18,297 nt of DNA from Pancytospora philotis (lineage: Eukaryota; Microsporidia). Positions 1 through 7,307 of this stretch are shown here, piece after piece. The notes below the pieces were generated by a model. It had not been told where the DNA came from. It worked only from the letters and a program-made list of their open reading frames with translations, and did not search any database. The position numbers and the translations under genes were made by a program. Every line of letters begins with the position of its first letter. The stretch's first letter is position 1. Where the stretch lies: NCBI GenBank assembly GCA_023647555.1, contig JALRLY010000210.1:1-18297 (forward strand), read 5' to 3'.

Positions 1-363
1 CAGGGCGAGCTTCGCAGTGGGGTCGTTCTCGAAGTGCTCCAGAAGCACAGCCGCGGGCTCATCGCGCCGGAAGAAGAACTCGTCGACAAGCTTGCGCGCA
101 ACCCCCATATTTGACCAATCATACTTTTTGATGGCCGTAACGGCGCTGTCTTCATACACTCCCGTCAAGTAAGCGTCAATAAAGCTCCCGAAGACCATGT
201 TTTTGATGTGCATGACTTCGCTCGGGGTAAAGGGATAAATGGGGTTGAACCAACGCTCTGCGCTTTCCGGCCATGCGTTATCTATATCAGTGATTAACAC
301 ACTGTTGTCGAAGGGGCGTGCAGCACTGATAAGAGCGGCACCCCAAAATACCGTTCCTAACAT
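1..363 (-). CDS. Secreted-family protein, copy 1 (partial, 3' end outside window)
   Basis: This is the first 121 codons of a gene that runs off the left edge of the window, so its end is not seen. The protein begins with a hydrophobic leader (MLGTVFWGAALISAA) and is clearly a paralogue of the neighbour at 531-1955: from WFxPxxPF onward about 54 of 84 residues are identical by hand alignment, including HIKNMVFGSF, AIKKYDW, EFFFRRDEP and HFENDPTA. The start at 363 is favoured because CCC directly precedes it and AAATTTT lies just upstream. An ATG further upstream (399) is followed in frame by TGA at 376-378 and cannot be used. The family is not recognised. Secretion is inferred from the leader only. 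Confidence 0.8.
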   Translation of the reverse strand, partial: MLGTVFWGAALISAARPFDNSVLITDIDNAWPESAERWFNPIYPFTPSEVMHIKNMVFGSFIDAYLTGVYEDSAVTAIKKYDWSNMGVARKLVDEFFFRRDEPAAVLLEHFENDPTAKLAL

Positions 364-470
364 GGGCAGAAAATTTCAGGGTCTTAAGTCGTTACACATA
401 AATGGACAGCATAAGGGGGTGTGATGAATGGATATTGCATAATCGCGTGTAAAACACACTATTAAGCAGA
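364..470 (-). promoter_or_regulatory. Promoter region of secreted-family copy 1
   Basis: The bases before the ATG read AAATTTT, a short gap, then CCC. Further out, 431-469 matches 2023-2062 upstream of copy 2 almost base for base (gatattgca, then aatcgcg, then cac, then taagcag), with both elements beginning 68 bases before their own start codon. The stretch between is poorly conserved, so the distal block is a candidate family-specific control element. Confidence 0.5.
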
Positions 471-529
471 GAGCCGGCGAACCCAGCGCAGAAGATGCAT
501 TAATATTCATTAATCAGCTTAAAAGAAAT

Positions 530-535
530 TTTATT
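530..535 (-). terminator. AATAAA signal overlapping the stop codon of copy 2
   Basis: On the coding strand the last codons read GGG GAA TAA AAT, so the stop codon lies inside a canonical AATAAA polyadenylation hexamer. Use as a real 3'-end signal is inferred. Confidence 0.45.
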
Positions 536-1955
536 CCCCGAGTGATTTTCTGAGTATATACTTAAGTGACTTAAGAACTGCCTGCATTTTGTTACTCAAA
601 GTAAACATATGAATTCTTTGAAAAGCGCGAGGAAGTTGCTGTCGGGTCGCCGCTAATAGCTTCCTTCTGGTTGCGGTGTCCATTTCTTGCACAAAAGCAG
701 ACAGGACAGATTCTGGGGTATCGTTAGGATAATACTCCACGCCCACATGGCACAATACGACAGCTAAGGTCGCGCCATCGAGGCGCTCGGAAAGACGCAC
801 AAGCAGATCTTTATCGCCGCCCTGAGACTCCATGCCTTTAAAGTAAAAGAGCAAGTAGACAAGCATTGGCGGCATATCTTTGAAGGTATTTGCAGGAGCG
901 TCTCTTGCTATGTCATCGAGAGATGCAAAACGAGTGCAGTCAGGATTATAGTGGTGATGCAGCGCAGGGGCTATTGTGTCAGCTTGACTCAGAAGCTGCT
1001 CTCGGTGCGCGTAGCAGAATTCTGATAGCACTTTGTTATAGTATTCCATTCGAGGATCATTAGCCCCAGTGGTATGCGTTAAGCTGGCTACACCGGTAGA
1101 ATGCATGCTTGCCAGTGCTAGGACGAAATGCACACAAAACTTTTCGTCTAGATTCAGCTCTGGGTACGTCAAGAATGTTATTTTCGGTAGCCCGCCAATA
1201 TCGACTGCAAGTTGCAACATTGCATCCAAGACGCCGTTGGAATAGAGCCACTCGCCCAAGCCCATGACATAGAGCAGAACTACCAGGTCATGTATTAGTA
1301 CAAGCCGATCCGGATCAGTGAGATCGGAGGATGTTAGCTCATCCCATAAAGTGTCAAGCTCGGGCGTGATTTGGGCAGCGGCTTTCCCCCAGCCGAGTTT
1401 CATGCACAGGATGGTCCTGCGGGCAAAGCGGTCTATCGGTTTCATGGTAATGTAATTAGCGTAATCTGAAATCTTGATAGCTTGCACAGCCCGGTCAATT
1501 TTTTGTTTAAATGCGTCGGAGCGAGCGCCTGGTGCACCCTGCAGCTCGTTGTGCGTCCTCGTGTAAAATTTATACAAGGCGAGCATCGCAGTGGGGTCAT
1601 CCTCAAAGTGGTCAAGAAGTAGGCTTCCGGGCTCATCGTACCTAAAGAAGAAATTGTCGACGCGCTTCCGCGCGATTTCCATATCTGACCAGCTATAATT
1701 CTTGATGGCCGCAATGGTGCTATCTTCATACCTTCCCGAAAAGTAGGCGTTAAAAAAACTCCCAAATATCATATTTTTGATGTAAACGACCTCGCCCGGG
1801 ACAAAGGGATGGGTGGGCTTAAACCAACAGTCTATGGGCACCCGCCCTACAATCTCAAAGTCGGCAACTCGTATGGTTGCATCAGAATCGATGGTTACTT
1901 CAGGGCCGATTCCAGCACTGATAAGAGCGGCACTCAGAAATACCGTTCCGAACAT
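531..1955 (-). CDS. Secreted-family protein, copy 2 (474 residues, unknown function)
   Basis: This is the full-length relative of the truncated gene at 1-363, in the same orientation with a 167-base spacer. It starts with a short leader (MFGTVFLSAALISAG), followed by a mostly helical, mixed-charge body without recognisable catalytic motifs, and ends in a basic helical tail (LKSLKYILRKSLGE). No transmembrane segment other than the leader is obvious. An ATG at 1991 would add 12 residues. The start at 1955 is preferred because CCC directly precedes it with TTTTT upstream, and because the sister copy has a stop codon in the corresponding longer leader. The family is not recognised. A secreted, lineage-specific protein is the inference, and a host-facing role is possible but unproven. 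Confidence 0.85.
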   Translation of the reverse strand: MFGTVFLSAALISAGIGPEVTIDSDATIRVADFEIVGRVPIDCWFKPTHPFVPGEVVYIKNMIFGSFFNAYFSGRYEDSTIAAIKNYSWSDMEIARKRVDNFFFRYDEPGSLLLDHFEDDPTAMLALYKFYTRTHNELQGAPGARSDAFKQKIDRAVQAIKISDYANYITMKPIDRFARRTILCMKLGWGKAAAQITPELDTLWDELTSSDLTDPDRLVLIHDLVVLLYVMGLGEWLYSNGVLDAMLQLAVDIGGLPKITFLTYPELNLDEKFCVHFVLALASMHSTGVASLTHTTGANDPRMEYYNKVLSEFCYAHREQLLSQADTIAPALHHHYNPDCTRFASLDDIARDAPANTFKDMPPMLVYLLFYFKGMESQGGDKDLLVRLSERLDGATLAVVLCHVGVEYYPNDTPESVLSAFVQEMDTATRRKLLAATRQQLPRAFQRIHMFTLSNKMQAVLKSLKYILRKSLGE

Positions 1956-2524
1956 GGGTAAAAACTTGCAATGTCTGAAAGCGTTACACATTAAGGGGCA
2001 CGATAAAGGAGTAAGATAACGAGATATTGCACGAATCGCGCGTAGAACGCACCACTAAGCAGGGGCCAAGGGGTACATCCCGCCTCAAGCTGAAACTAAA
2101 TTCATTTGGGGAGTATTGCGTTAAATCATTCGAACCGTCTACGCTTGCTCCTGTATCCATTGTGCGCATCTACGCGCCGGCGCCTCTACCGTCCACTCTG
2201 GCCGTGCACCTTCGCCCTCGAAAATCTGCCAGCAAACCTCGAACAGCACAGACTCCAAAGCCCTTCCCGGCGCTCGGTGATGGATGCAGGCCCCCACGCC
2301 CGTCGGGCCGTCTCGTTCGCGTAAGATCGATGCAGCAGTATGTGTTAGCTGTTTCGTGCCTGCTGCCCCGGACCAGTCTTTAAACGCACGGCACGGAAGC
2401 AGCATACAGGATACAGGTACCTTACATGCCCGAGGTATGGCGGCGCCATGCTGCACGCTCTGCGCATGGCAGCGTACCCGCGCCGCTGCCTGCTGCGGTT
2501 TATTGTGGGATCGGCGCTGCCCCT
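1956..2524. other. Divergent intergenic region between copy 2 and RPT4
   Basis: This 569-base spacer holds the promoter of the minus-strand secreted gene, with a conserved block at 2023-2062, and the promoter of RPT4. From about 2140 on it is GC-rich and open frames exist on both strands, but none has a leader, known motif or start signal. A GGTTCGAAT-like stretch near 2120-2140 (minus strand) does not form a tRNA. Nothing else is supported. Confidence 0.6.
2023..2062 (-). promoter_or_regulatory. Conserved upstream element of the two-copy secreted family
   Basis: This 40-base block matches 431-469 with about eight substitutions and one inserted base, in sequence that is otherwise divergent between the two copies. 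It begins 68 bases before the start at 1955, the same distance as in copy 1, which supports both the element and the chosen starts. Confidence 0.5.
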
Positions 2525-3688
2525 ATGTCCAAGGAGGAGGTCTACGAGGAGTACTACAAGTCGCTGCTGAACCACCAGGCCGTGGCTGCTGCGCTCAAGA
2601 ACGAGCGCGCGGTGCTCCGCCAGACGAACAAGCAGTGCGAGAAGAGCGAGAACGACGTGAAGGCGCTGCAGACGGTGGGCCAGAACATCGGCGAGGTCCT
2701 CAAGAAGATCAACGACGAAAAATTTATTGTTAAGACAACACACGGGCCGCGCTACGTGGTGGGCTGCGCCAAGAACGTGGACCGCGCGCAGCTCAAGACC
2801 GGCACGCGCGTCGCGCTCGACGTGACGACGCTCACGATCACGCTCGTGCTCCCGCGCGAGGTCGATCCGATGATCGCGGGCATGGAGGAGGAGTCGAAGG
2901 CGGGGATCGACTTCAGCGCGGTGGGCGGGCTCGAGGAGCAGATCCGCGAGATCCGCGAGGTCATCGAGCTGCCGATCAAGAACCCCGACATCTTCAAGCG
3001 CGTCGGCGTGAAGCCGCCGAAGGGCGTGCTGCTGTACGGGCCGCCCGGCACGGGCAAGACGCTGCTCGCGCGTATCGTGGCGTCCACGATGGACGTGACG
3101 TTCCTCAAGGTCGTCGCCTCGGCGCTCATCGAGAAGTACATCGGCGAGTCCTCGCGGATGATCCGCGAGATGTTCGCGTACGCGCGGAAGAAGGCGCCCT
3201 GCATCATCTTTATGGACGAGATCGACGCGATCGGCGGGAAGCGCTCGAACGACTCGAACTCGAGCGACCGGGAGGTGCAGCGCACGCTGATGGAGCTGCT
3301 CAACCAGCTCGACGGCTTCTCGGACCTGGACAACGTGAAGGTGATCATGGCGACGAACCGGCCCGACATCCTCGACGACGCGCTGCTGCGCCCCGGCCGG
3401 CTGGACCGCAAGATCGAGATCCCGCTGCCCAACGAGAACGGGCGCAAGGAGATCCTGCGGATCCACTCCGACAAGATGGAGCGCAGCGAGGACATCGACT
3501 TCGAGCACCTGGTGAAGCTGACCGTCGGCTTCAACGGCGCTGATCTGCGCAATGTGTGCACGGAGGCTGGCATGATAGCCATCAGGGAGGACCGCGACTA
3601 CGTGGTGCACGAGGACTTTGTGAAGAGCTCGCGCAAGCTCAGCGAGGCGAAGAAGCTCGAGACGAAGCTGGACTATAAGAGGAGTTAA
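2525..3688 (+). CDS. RPT4: 26S proteasome regulatory ATPase subunit RPT4
   Basis: This is one of six AAA ATPases that form the base ring of the 19S proteasome cap, where it unfolds substrates and feeds them to the 20S core in cytosol and nucleus. The 387 residues match the family's length. In order there are an N-terminal coiled coil (about 1-55), an OB-type domain containing KFIVK and GPRYVVG (66-110), Walker A GPPGTGKT (172-179), Walker [10 protein letters not shown] (226-234), sensor-1 Asn in ATNRP (278), arginine fingers in LLRPGRLDR (289 and 292), and [15 protein letters not shown] (335-349). The C-terminus KLDYKRS lacks an HbYX motif, as expected for RPT4 rather than RPT2, 3 or 5. GPRYVVG and KLDYK single out RPT4. 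The start at 2525 has CCCCT directly before it; a 33-codon upstream extension has no homology. Most third codon positions are G or C. Confidence 0.96.
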   Translation: MSKEEVYEEYYKSLLNHQAVAAALKNERAVLRQTNKQCEKSENDVKALQTVGQNIGEVLKKINDEKFIVKTTHGPRYVVGCAKNVDRAQLKTGTRVALDVTTLTITLVLPREVDPMIAGMEEESKAGIDFSAVGGLEEQIREIREVIELPIKNPDIFKRVGVKPPKGVLLYGPPGTGKTLLARIVASTMDVTFLKVVASALIEKYIGESSRMIREMFAYARKKAPCIIFMDEIDAIGGKRSNDSNSSDREVQRTLMELLNQLDGFSDLDNVKVIMATNRPDILDDALLRPGRLDRKIEIPLPNENGRKEILRIHSDKMERSEDIDFEHLVKLTVGFNGADLRNVCTEAGMIAIREDRDYVVHEDFVKSSRKLSEAKKLETKLDYKRS

Positions 3689-3828
3689 ATTGTTGAAACG
3701 TATTTTACTTATTGGCGGCTGGTTTTGGCTTCTAACTCTGTATTTCAGCTGATGCACAGCAAAAGCACACTATGATTGCGCTTACGCTCCAGAGAACAGC
3801 GGAGAAAAGCGCGCAGCCGCCCACGCCC

Positions 3829-4494
3829 ATGGAAACAAAAATTCCTGAGTTTTCGGTCAACTCCTACGTCCTGTTCAGAAACACGAAGGCCTGGAGAGAA
3901 GGGCGGGTCGTCGACGCGCGGCTGGAAGACAAGAAGCTCGTGTACACGGTGCTGTGCCTGCGCTCCTTCTACCCTGTGGCCGTGCAGGACGCGGGAGATC
4001 TGGCCGCCCTGTCGAACGAGGAGCGGCTGCGGCTGCAGCCCGCTGCGTTCTCGCGGGACACGGACCGCATTGTCTTCCCCGTCCTCCTCAAGAACATCAT
4101 GAAGCTCGACAAGGACTGGGTCAAGACGAACACGTACACAAAGCCGGCTCCCGTGACAGTGTCGCGCGTGCTCAGGGACTTCGCAAAGTTTTTCAGCACC
4201 TACGCGCCGGGGATCGCGGCCCAGGAGGTCGCCGAGGCCGAGCGCGGCTTCCTCCGCGCATTCGAGACGCTGCTCCCGCGCGTCCTCCTCTACAAAAACG
4301 AGCAGACGTCGCACAACGTATTCACCCTCCCCGTCACCGAGATCTACGGGCCCATATACCTGCTGCGGCTGCTCTACGCCTTGCAAAAGGAAAGCGCTGC
4401 CTATGTCCCCGACGAGAGCGTGCGCGATATCCTGCGCGAGTACGTGGCCTATCTGCTGGACTTTCTAGCGCTGAACTACAAGGCATATTTCTGA
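3829..4494 (+). CDS. EAF3: MRG-domain chromatin protein, EAF3/MRG15-like
   Basis: MRG proteins read histone H3K36 methylation through an N-terminal chromo barrel and dock partners through the MRG domain, in NuA4-type acetyltransferase and Rpd3S-type deacetylase complexes. Here a short chromo-barrel/tudor-knot-like segment (about 8-45, YVLFR then GRVVDAR) precedes an MRG-like region (about 80-221). The latter has KDWVKT at 95-100, LPRVLLYKNEQ at 149-159, the diagnostic EIYGPIYLLRLL at 171-182, and a terminal YF at 220-221. At 221 residues it is much shorter than yeast Eaf3 (about 400), because the linker is nearly absent. The start at 3829 is chosen for the CCC immediately before it and because the upstream 19 codons look unrelated. 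The aromatic cage of the reader is not clearly visible, so methyl-lysine binding is uncertain. It lies 140 bases after RPT4. Confidence 0.75.
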   Translation: METKIPEFSVNSYVLFRNTKAWREGRVVDARLEDKKLVYTVLCLRSFYPVAVQDAGDLAALSNEERLRLQPAAFSRDTDRIVFPVLLKNIMKLDKDWVKTNTYTKPAPVTVSRVLRDFAKFFSTYAPGIAAQEVAEAERGFLRAFETLLPRVLLYKNEQTSHNVFTLPVTEIYGPIYLLRLLYALQKESAAYVPDESVRDILREYVAYLLDFLALNYKAYF

Positions 4495-4566
4495 CCTGCG
4501 TTACATCTGTTTGCTGTTACTAAGCAGTGCAATGCGATGCTCGCCATTCGGACTCCCGCCAAATAG

Positions 4567-4586
4567 AAAAATTTGCACGAACCGCC
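4567..4586 (+). promoter_or_regulatory. Start-proximal AAATTT box of the 4587 gene
   Basis: AAAAATTTGC (4567-4576) lies ten bases before the ATG, and GCC directly precedes it. This is the same arrangement as at other starts in the window and supports the choice of 4587. Confidence 0.5.
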
Positions 4587-5078
4587 ATGGCGCTGGACAA
4601 GAACCAGAAATACAAAACGAGCTTCGACGATCTGATGCGGCAGCTGCGGGAGGCCGATATGGACGATGGCAGCAGCGAGTCGCTCGAGGCCGGCGTCGTC
4701 GTCGAGTACGGCGAGGAGTCCAGCGAGAGCGAGTACAGCAGCTCGTACAGCGAATGCGACTCTTCCGAGGACGATGAGTCAGTCTCGGGCGAGAGTGGGG
4801 ACGCGTCAAGCTCCGAGGAGCTCTTTGTGCAGCCGGGCGAGTCATTCACAATCAGCGGCGGCAAGATTAGCCGAGGCGGCGACGATGTGCAGTACGCCAG
4901 CCTGCAGCAGAGAATCGGCGAGCAGCCGAAGAAGAACCACATGTACTGCACGTCCGAGCAACTGTCGCAGCTCAGGATCAGGGAGGACAAGGCGGCGGTG
5001 AACTCGGCAGCGGGCTTGGTCGACCCGAACCGCAGGAAGAAAAAGGTAACCAAACGGTGCCCCAATATAGATTACTGA
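4587..5078 (+). CDS. Acidic serine-rich protein of unknown function (163 residues)
   Basis: The product is not recognised. An N-terminal stretch (about 10-24) looks helical (SFDDLMRQLREAD). Residues 25-79 are dominated by Ser, Glu and Asp, with many SxxE/SxxD patterns that casein kinase 2 could phosphorylate. The C-terminal half contains KKNHMYCTSEQLSQLRIRED (115-134) and a basic cluster NRRKKKVTKR (148-157) that could be a nuclear localisation signal. This make-up resembles nucleolar or chromatin-associated acidic proteins, and its neighbours (an MRG protein and a nucleolar factor) fit, but no function can be assigned. The gene begins 92 bases after the MRG gene; an upstream in-frame ATG at 4527 is disfavoured because the AAATTT/GCC signature lies next to 4587. 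AATAAA follows the stop by about 24 bases. Confidence 0.75.
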   Translation: MALDKNQKYKTSFDDLMRQLREADMDDGSSESLEAGVVVEYGEESSESEYSSSYSECDSSEDDESVSGESGDASSSEELFVQPGESFTISGGKISRGGDDVQYASLQQRIGEQPKKNHMYCTSEQLSQLRIREDKAAVNSAAGLVDPNRRKKKVTKRCPNIDY

Positions 5079-5101
5079 TGGCTGTGCTGTGTGGTAAGAA
5101 G

Positions 5102-5107
5102 AATAAA
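5102..5107 (+). terminator. AATAAA polyadenylation signal after the 4587 gene
   Basis: A canonical AATAAA hexamer lies 24 bases after the TGA stop. Position and strand fit a 3'-end signal. Confidence 0.45.
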
Positions 5108-5220
5108 CTGTCTGGAAAGTGCGCTTTTACTCGCTGTGCTTATACATAGGAGATAAACGCTTGTATTTAACATTTATGGCATGGGCGATCAATCTAGTTC
5201 AGCGGCAAATGGGCTGCGCG

Positions 5221-5248
5221 ATAAATTTTTCAAGGCGGGTTGTACCCC
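5221..5248 (+). promoter_or_regulatory. Start-proximal AAATTT box of the 5249 gene
   Basis: ATAAATTTTTC lies 18-28 bases before the ATG at 5249, and CCCC directly precedes the start. The pattern matches the secreted array and the housekeeping genes and fixes the start at 5249 rather than a TTG nine bases upstream. Confidence 0.5.
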
Positions 5249-6124
5249 ATGTTCTCTCAGCTCTTGTCAGGAATCTGCGTGGTGAATGTATTCGGTGTTT
5301 GGTGCGGTAGTACGCCGGAAAGCGGAAGCCAGGATGAAGACGCCAAGGAGGCTGTTGAAATGCGGGAGCTAGGTGCCAGTGTGCAGCTATTGTTCACCGA
5401 TTTAGCAGCTATTGTTGTATCGCTGCAGAGTATATGCAGGACTATCAATAACCGGAAGCGTAGTATGGACGAGAAAGTTGAATCCATGCTTGCTTTAAAT
5501 AGCGCTACAGATCCCGAGACTGTTAAAGACCTACTAGAAGATATCAAGGAAGATATTAGTGCGGGATACAAAGAGGACGAAACTGCTTGCACGATTCGCA
5601 ACGAGCTGTATGATAAGCTAAGCAGCATATCGAGTAATCTCGATGAGCTCTGCAAAAGGCTTTGTCTCGATCCAGCCCAGTGCTTTGCATCACGAAGCCC
5701 GACCAATGCAGGCGATATTTTTTCATTTATCCCAGCGGATGGTGTGCAGGCTCCTATATTCGAACCTGCAGATGATATAAAGCATTTAATCGTTCAGGCA
5801 ATTCAGTCCATACGTGTTGATTATAGAAGGCTATGTGAAGTATCTGATCTAGTTTCAGAGACTATTATCGACAGTAGTAACGCCATTGCAAAGTGTAAGA
5901 GTTCAGTTCTTTCGGCTAGCCGGCGCGCAGGCCCTGCAAATGAAAATTTACTGAGAGCGTCACAATTCGAGCTGTCTGATTATAAAACGGAACGTGGTGG
6001 TAGCTGTGGGATTTCTAGTGAGATGCTTGATGGCTTCGAAAAGTACGCTTTTTATTTGAAGAAAGCGCAAGACGAGTTCAGCAGTATGGTGGTTGGATCG
6101 TCTGGCGAGATACACAGCCAATAA
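5249..6124 (+). CDS. Single-copy secreted helical protein of unknown function (291 residues)
   Basis: The protein starts with a hydrophobic leader (MFSQLLSGICVVNVFGVWCG) suggesting secretion. The rest is predicted helical and charged, with heptad-like stretches (LFTDLAAIVVSLQSIC; LYDKLSSISSNLDELCKRLC) and no transmembrane segment. Cysteines recur in SIC, LCKRLC and QCF. Length, leader and helical content resemble the five paralogues at 11896-17478, but I could not align it with them: the WSHPFL and ExERIK blocks are missing. It may be a very distant relative or an unrelated secreted protein. Codon use is less GC-biased than in RPT4 or UTP6 on either side, like the other secreted genes. The stop codon lies inside AATAAA. 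Confidence 0.8.
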   Translation: MFSQLLSGICVVNVFGVWCGSTPESGSQDEDAKEAVEMRELGASVQLLFTDLAAIVVSLQSICRTINNRKRSMDEKVESMLALNSATDPETVKDLLEDIKEDISAGYKEDETACTIRNELYDKLSSISSNLDELCKRLCLDPAQCFASRSPTNAGDIFSFIPADGVQAPIFEPADDIKHLIVQAIQSIRVDYRRLCEVSDLVSETIIDSSNAIAKCKSSVLSASRRAGPANENLLRASQFELSDYKTERGGSCGISSEMLDGFEKYAFYLKKAQDEFSSMVVGSSGEIHSQ

Positions 6125-6125
6125 A
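6120..6125 (+). terminator. AATAAA overlapping the stop of the 5249 gene
   Basis: The sequence CAA TAA AGC places the stop codon within AATAAA, the same overlap seen at 530-535. Confidence 0.45.
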
Positions 6126-6436
6126 GCTAGCTTTCTACATTATTTTCTCGTTTGCTGAAGATATCGCGCGCTGCCTTAGCTGGTCTCTCGATAGATCGTA
6201 TCAAACTGTGCCGGTTTTCACGCTTTTGCACTTCGGCGCGGTCGTGCCTTTGCTGTTTCCTTGTTACTCCGCGTTCTCAATTATCATTAAAACCCATGCA
6301 TCCGTGGCGTTAAAAAATCTTCAATCCTACAATCGCTAGCCATACTACGCTTAGAAGTGAGTATACCACCGTACATTCATATGCTACGGAGCCAGTCTGC
6401 GCCGCCGGCAGTTAACGACAAAATTTTTCGAGCCGC
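6125..6436. other. Intergenic spacer before UTP6
   Basis: This 312-base spacer contains no convincing open frame, tRNA or repeat. Its only recognisable element is the AAAATTTTT box at 6419-6428 near the UTP6 start. Confidence 0.6.
6418..6436 (+). promoter_or_regulatory. Start-proximal AAATTT box of UTP6
   Basis: ACAAAATTTTTCG ends six bases before the ATG at 6437, followed by AGCCGC. This is the same layout as at the other start codons. Confidence 0.5.
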
Positions 6437-7207
6437 ATGATCGACCGGGTGCAGGCCGCGCTCGAGAAGCTCGCGCCGGAGCTCGAGAACTATAAGCAGC
6501 GCAATCTGTTTAGCGACAAGGAGATATCCGTCATCGTGGAGACCAGGCGGCGCTTCGAGACGAAGCTGCAGCGGACCCAGAAGAAGCTGGAGGACTTCCT
6601 CAACTACGTCGCGTCCGAGCGCCGGCTCGAGCGGATCCGCAACAAGCGCATCGACAAGGCCGACGCCGTGCCCGCCGAGACCGACGCCCTCCTCGCTGAC
6701 AACGTCATATCGATCTACCAGCGGGCGCTGTACCACTTCAGCGAGCCGGTGCTGGTCCGCGACTTTGCGTGCTACTGCGTGAAGCGCAAGAGCTACGAGC
6801 GGCTCAAGGAGGTGCTGCTTGCCAAGTGCCTCAAGAACCTGCGCGACACCGACCTGTGGATCTTCGCGGCGCAGAAGCTCTGGGAGATCAACGACATCGA
6901 CGGTGCGCGCAACGTCTTTCTTAAGTGCATCGGCGTGAACTCCGACACGCGGCTGCTCGTTGAGTTTTTCAGGCTCGAGTGCCTCTACGCCGAGCGCCTG
7001 AACCAGATCAACGATGAGCTCGGGATCGAGGAGGACGAGAAGAGCGGCATAGAAAAGGGCGATGTTGCGCTGGCCGTTTTCCGCGGTCTTATTCCCAAGA
7101 TCGGTCAGGCTCAGTACCAGGAGTGCCTGGAGATTGCAGCATGCGTTAAAGGACTGCCCGAAGCGCTGGCTGTTTTGTACGAGGAGGGCAAAGATGCGTC
7201 CGAATAG
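6437..7207 (+). CDS. UTP6: U3 snoRNP/SSU processome protein UTP6 (short form)
   Basis: UTP6 is a nucleolar HAT-repeat component of the UTP-B module, which assembles on pre-rRNA for early 18S processing. Residues 1-70 match the family's N-terminal domain: a helix with APELENYKQRNLFSDKEI (13-30), then ETKLQR (41-46), LEDFLNYVASE (51-61) and a basic RLERIRNKR (63-71). HAT-type helices follow, for example DLWIFAAQKLWEIND (139-153) with GARNVFLKCI (156-165), then LLVEFFRLECLYAERL (173-188) and a GDVALAVFRG repeat (208-217). At 256 residues it is far shorter than yeast Utp6 (about 440) or human UTP6 (about 600), so most C-terminal repeats are absent. The end looks natural: TAG followed closely by AATAAA. 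Third codon positions are strongly G/C. Confidence 0.82.
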   Translation: MIDRVQAALEKLAPELENYKQRNLFSDKEISVIVETRRRFETKLQRTQKKLEDFLNYVASERRLERIRNKRIDKADAVPAETDALLADNVISIYQRALYHFSEPVLVRDFACYCVKRKSYERLKEVLLAKCLKNLRDTDLWIFAAQKLWEINDIDGARNVFLKCIGVNSDTRLLVEFFRLECLYAERLNQINDELGIEEDEKSGIEKGDVALAVFRGLIPKIGQAQYQECLEIAACVKGLPEALAVLYEEGKDASE

Positions 7208-7217
7208 GCAGGCAACC

Positions 7218-7223
7218 AATAAA
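7218..7223 (+). terminator. AATAAA polyadenylation signal of UTP6
   Basis: AATAAA lies ten bases after the TAG stop at 7205-7207, in the roughly 100-base space before the convergent minus-strand gene ending at 7308. Confidence 0.5.
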
Positions 7224-7307
7224 TTGTGTGTGTTTTGATATTACCAATAATTGTATAAGCAAAATGCATCATTAAAATCTGAGAAAGATAAATTTTGAAT
7301 TATTTAA

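Noticed and set aside
2120..2210. tRNA on the minus strand, from a GGTTCGAAT-like B box and a GGCCAGAGTGG-like A box
   Set aside because: The T stem does not pair (AGACG against TGATT) and no acceptor stem can be formed.
2718..2735. Internal AAAAATTTA inside RPT4 as a possible internal promoter
   Set aside because: It encodes the conserved EKFIVK segment of the OB domain, and no ATG with the CCC/GCC signature follows.
2345..3757. 470-codon open frame on the minus strand opposite RPT4
   Set aside because: It mirrors the G/C-biased codons of RPT4, has repetitive Leu/Val/Arg/His composition and no motif, and RPT4 is certain on the plus strand.
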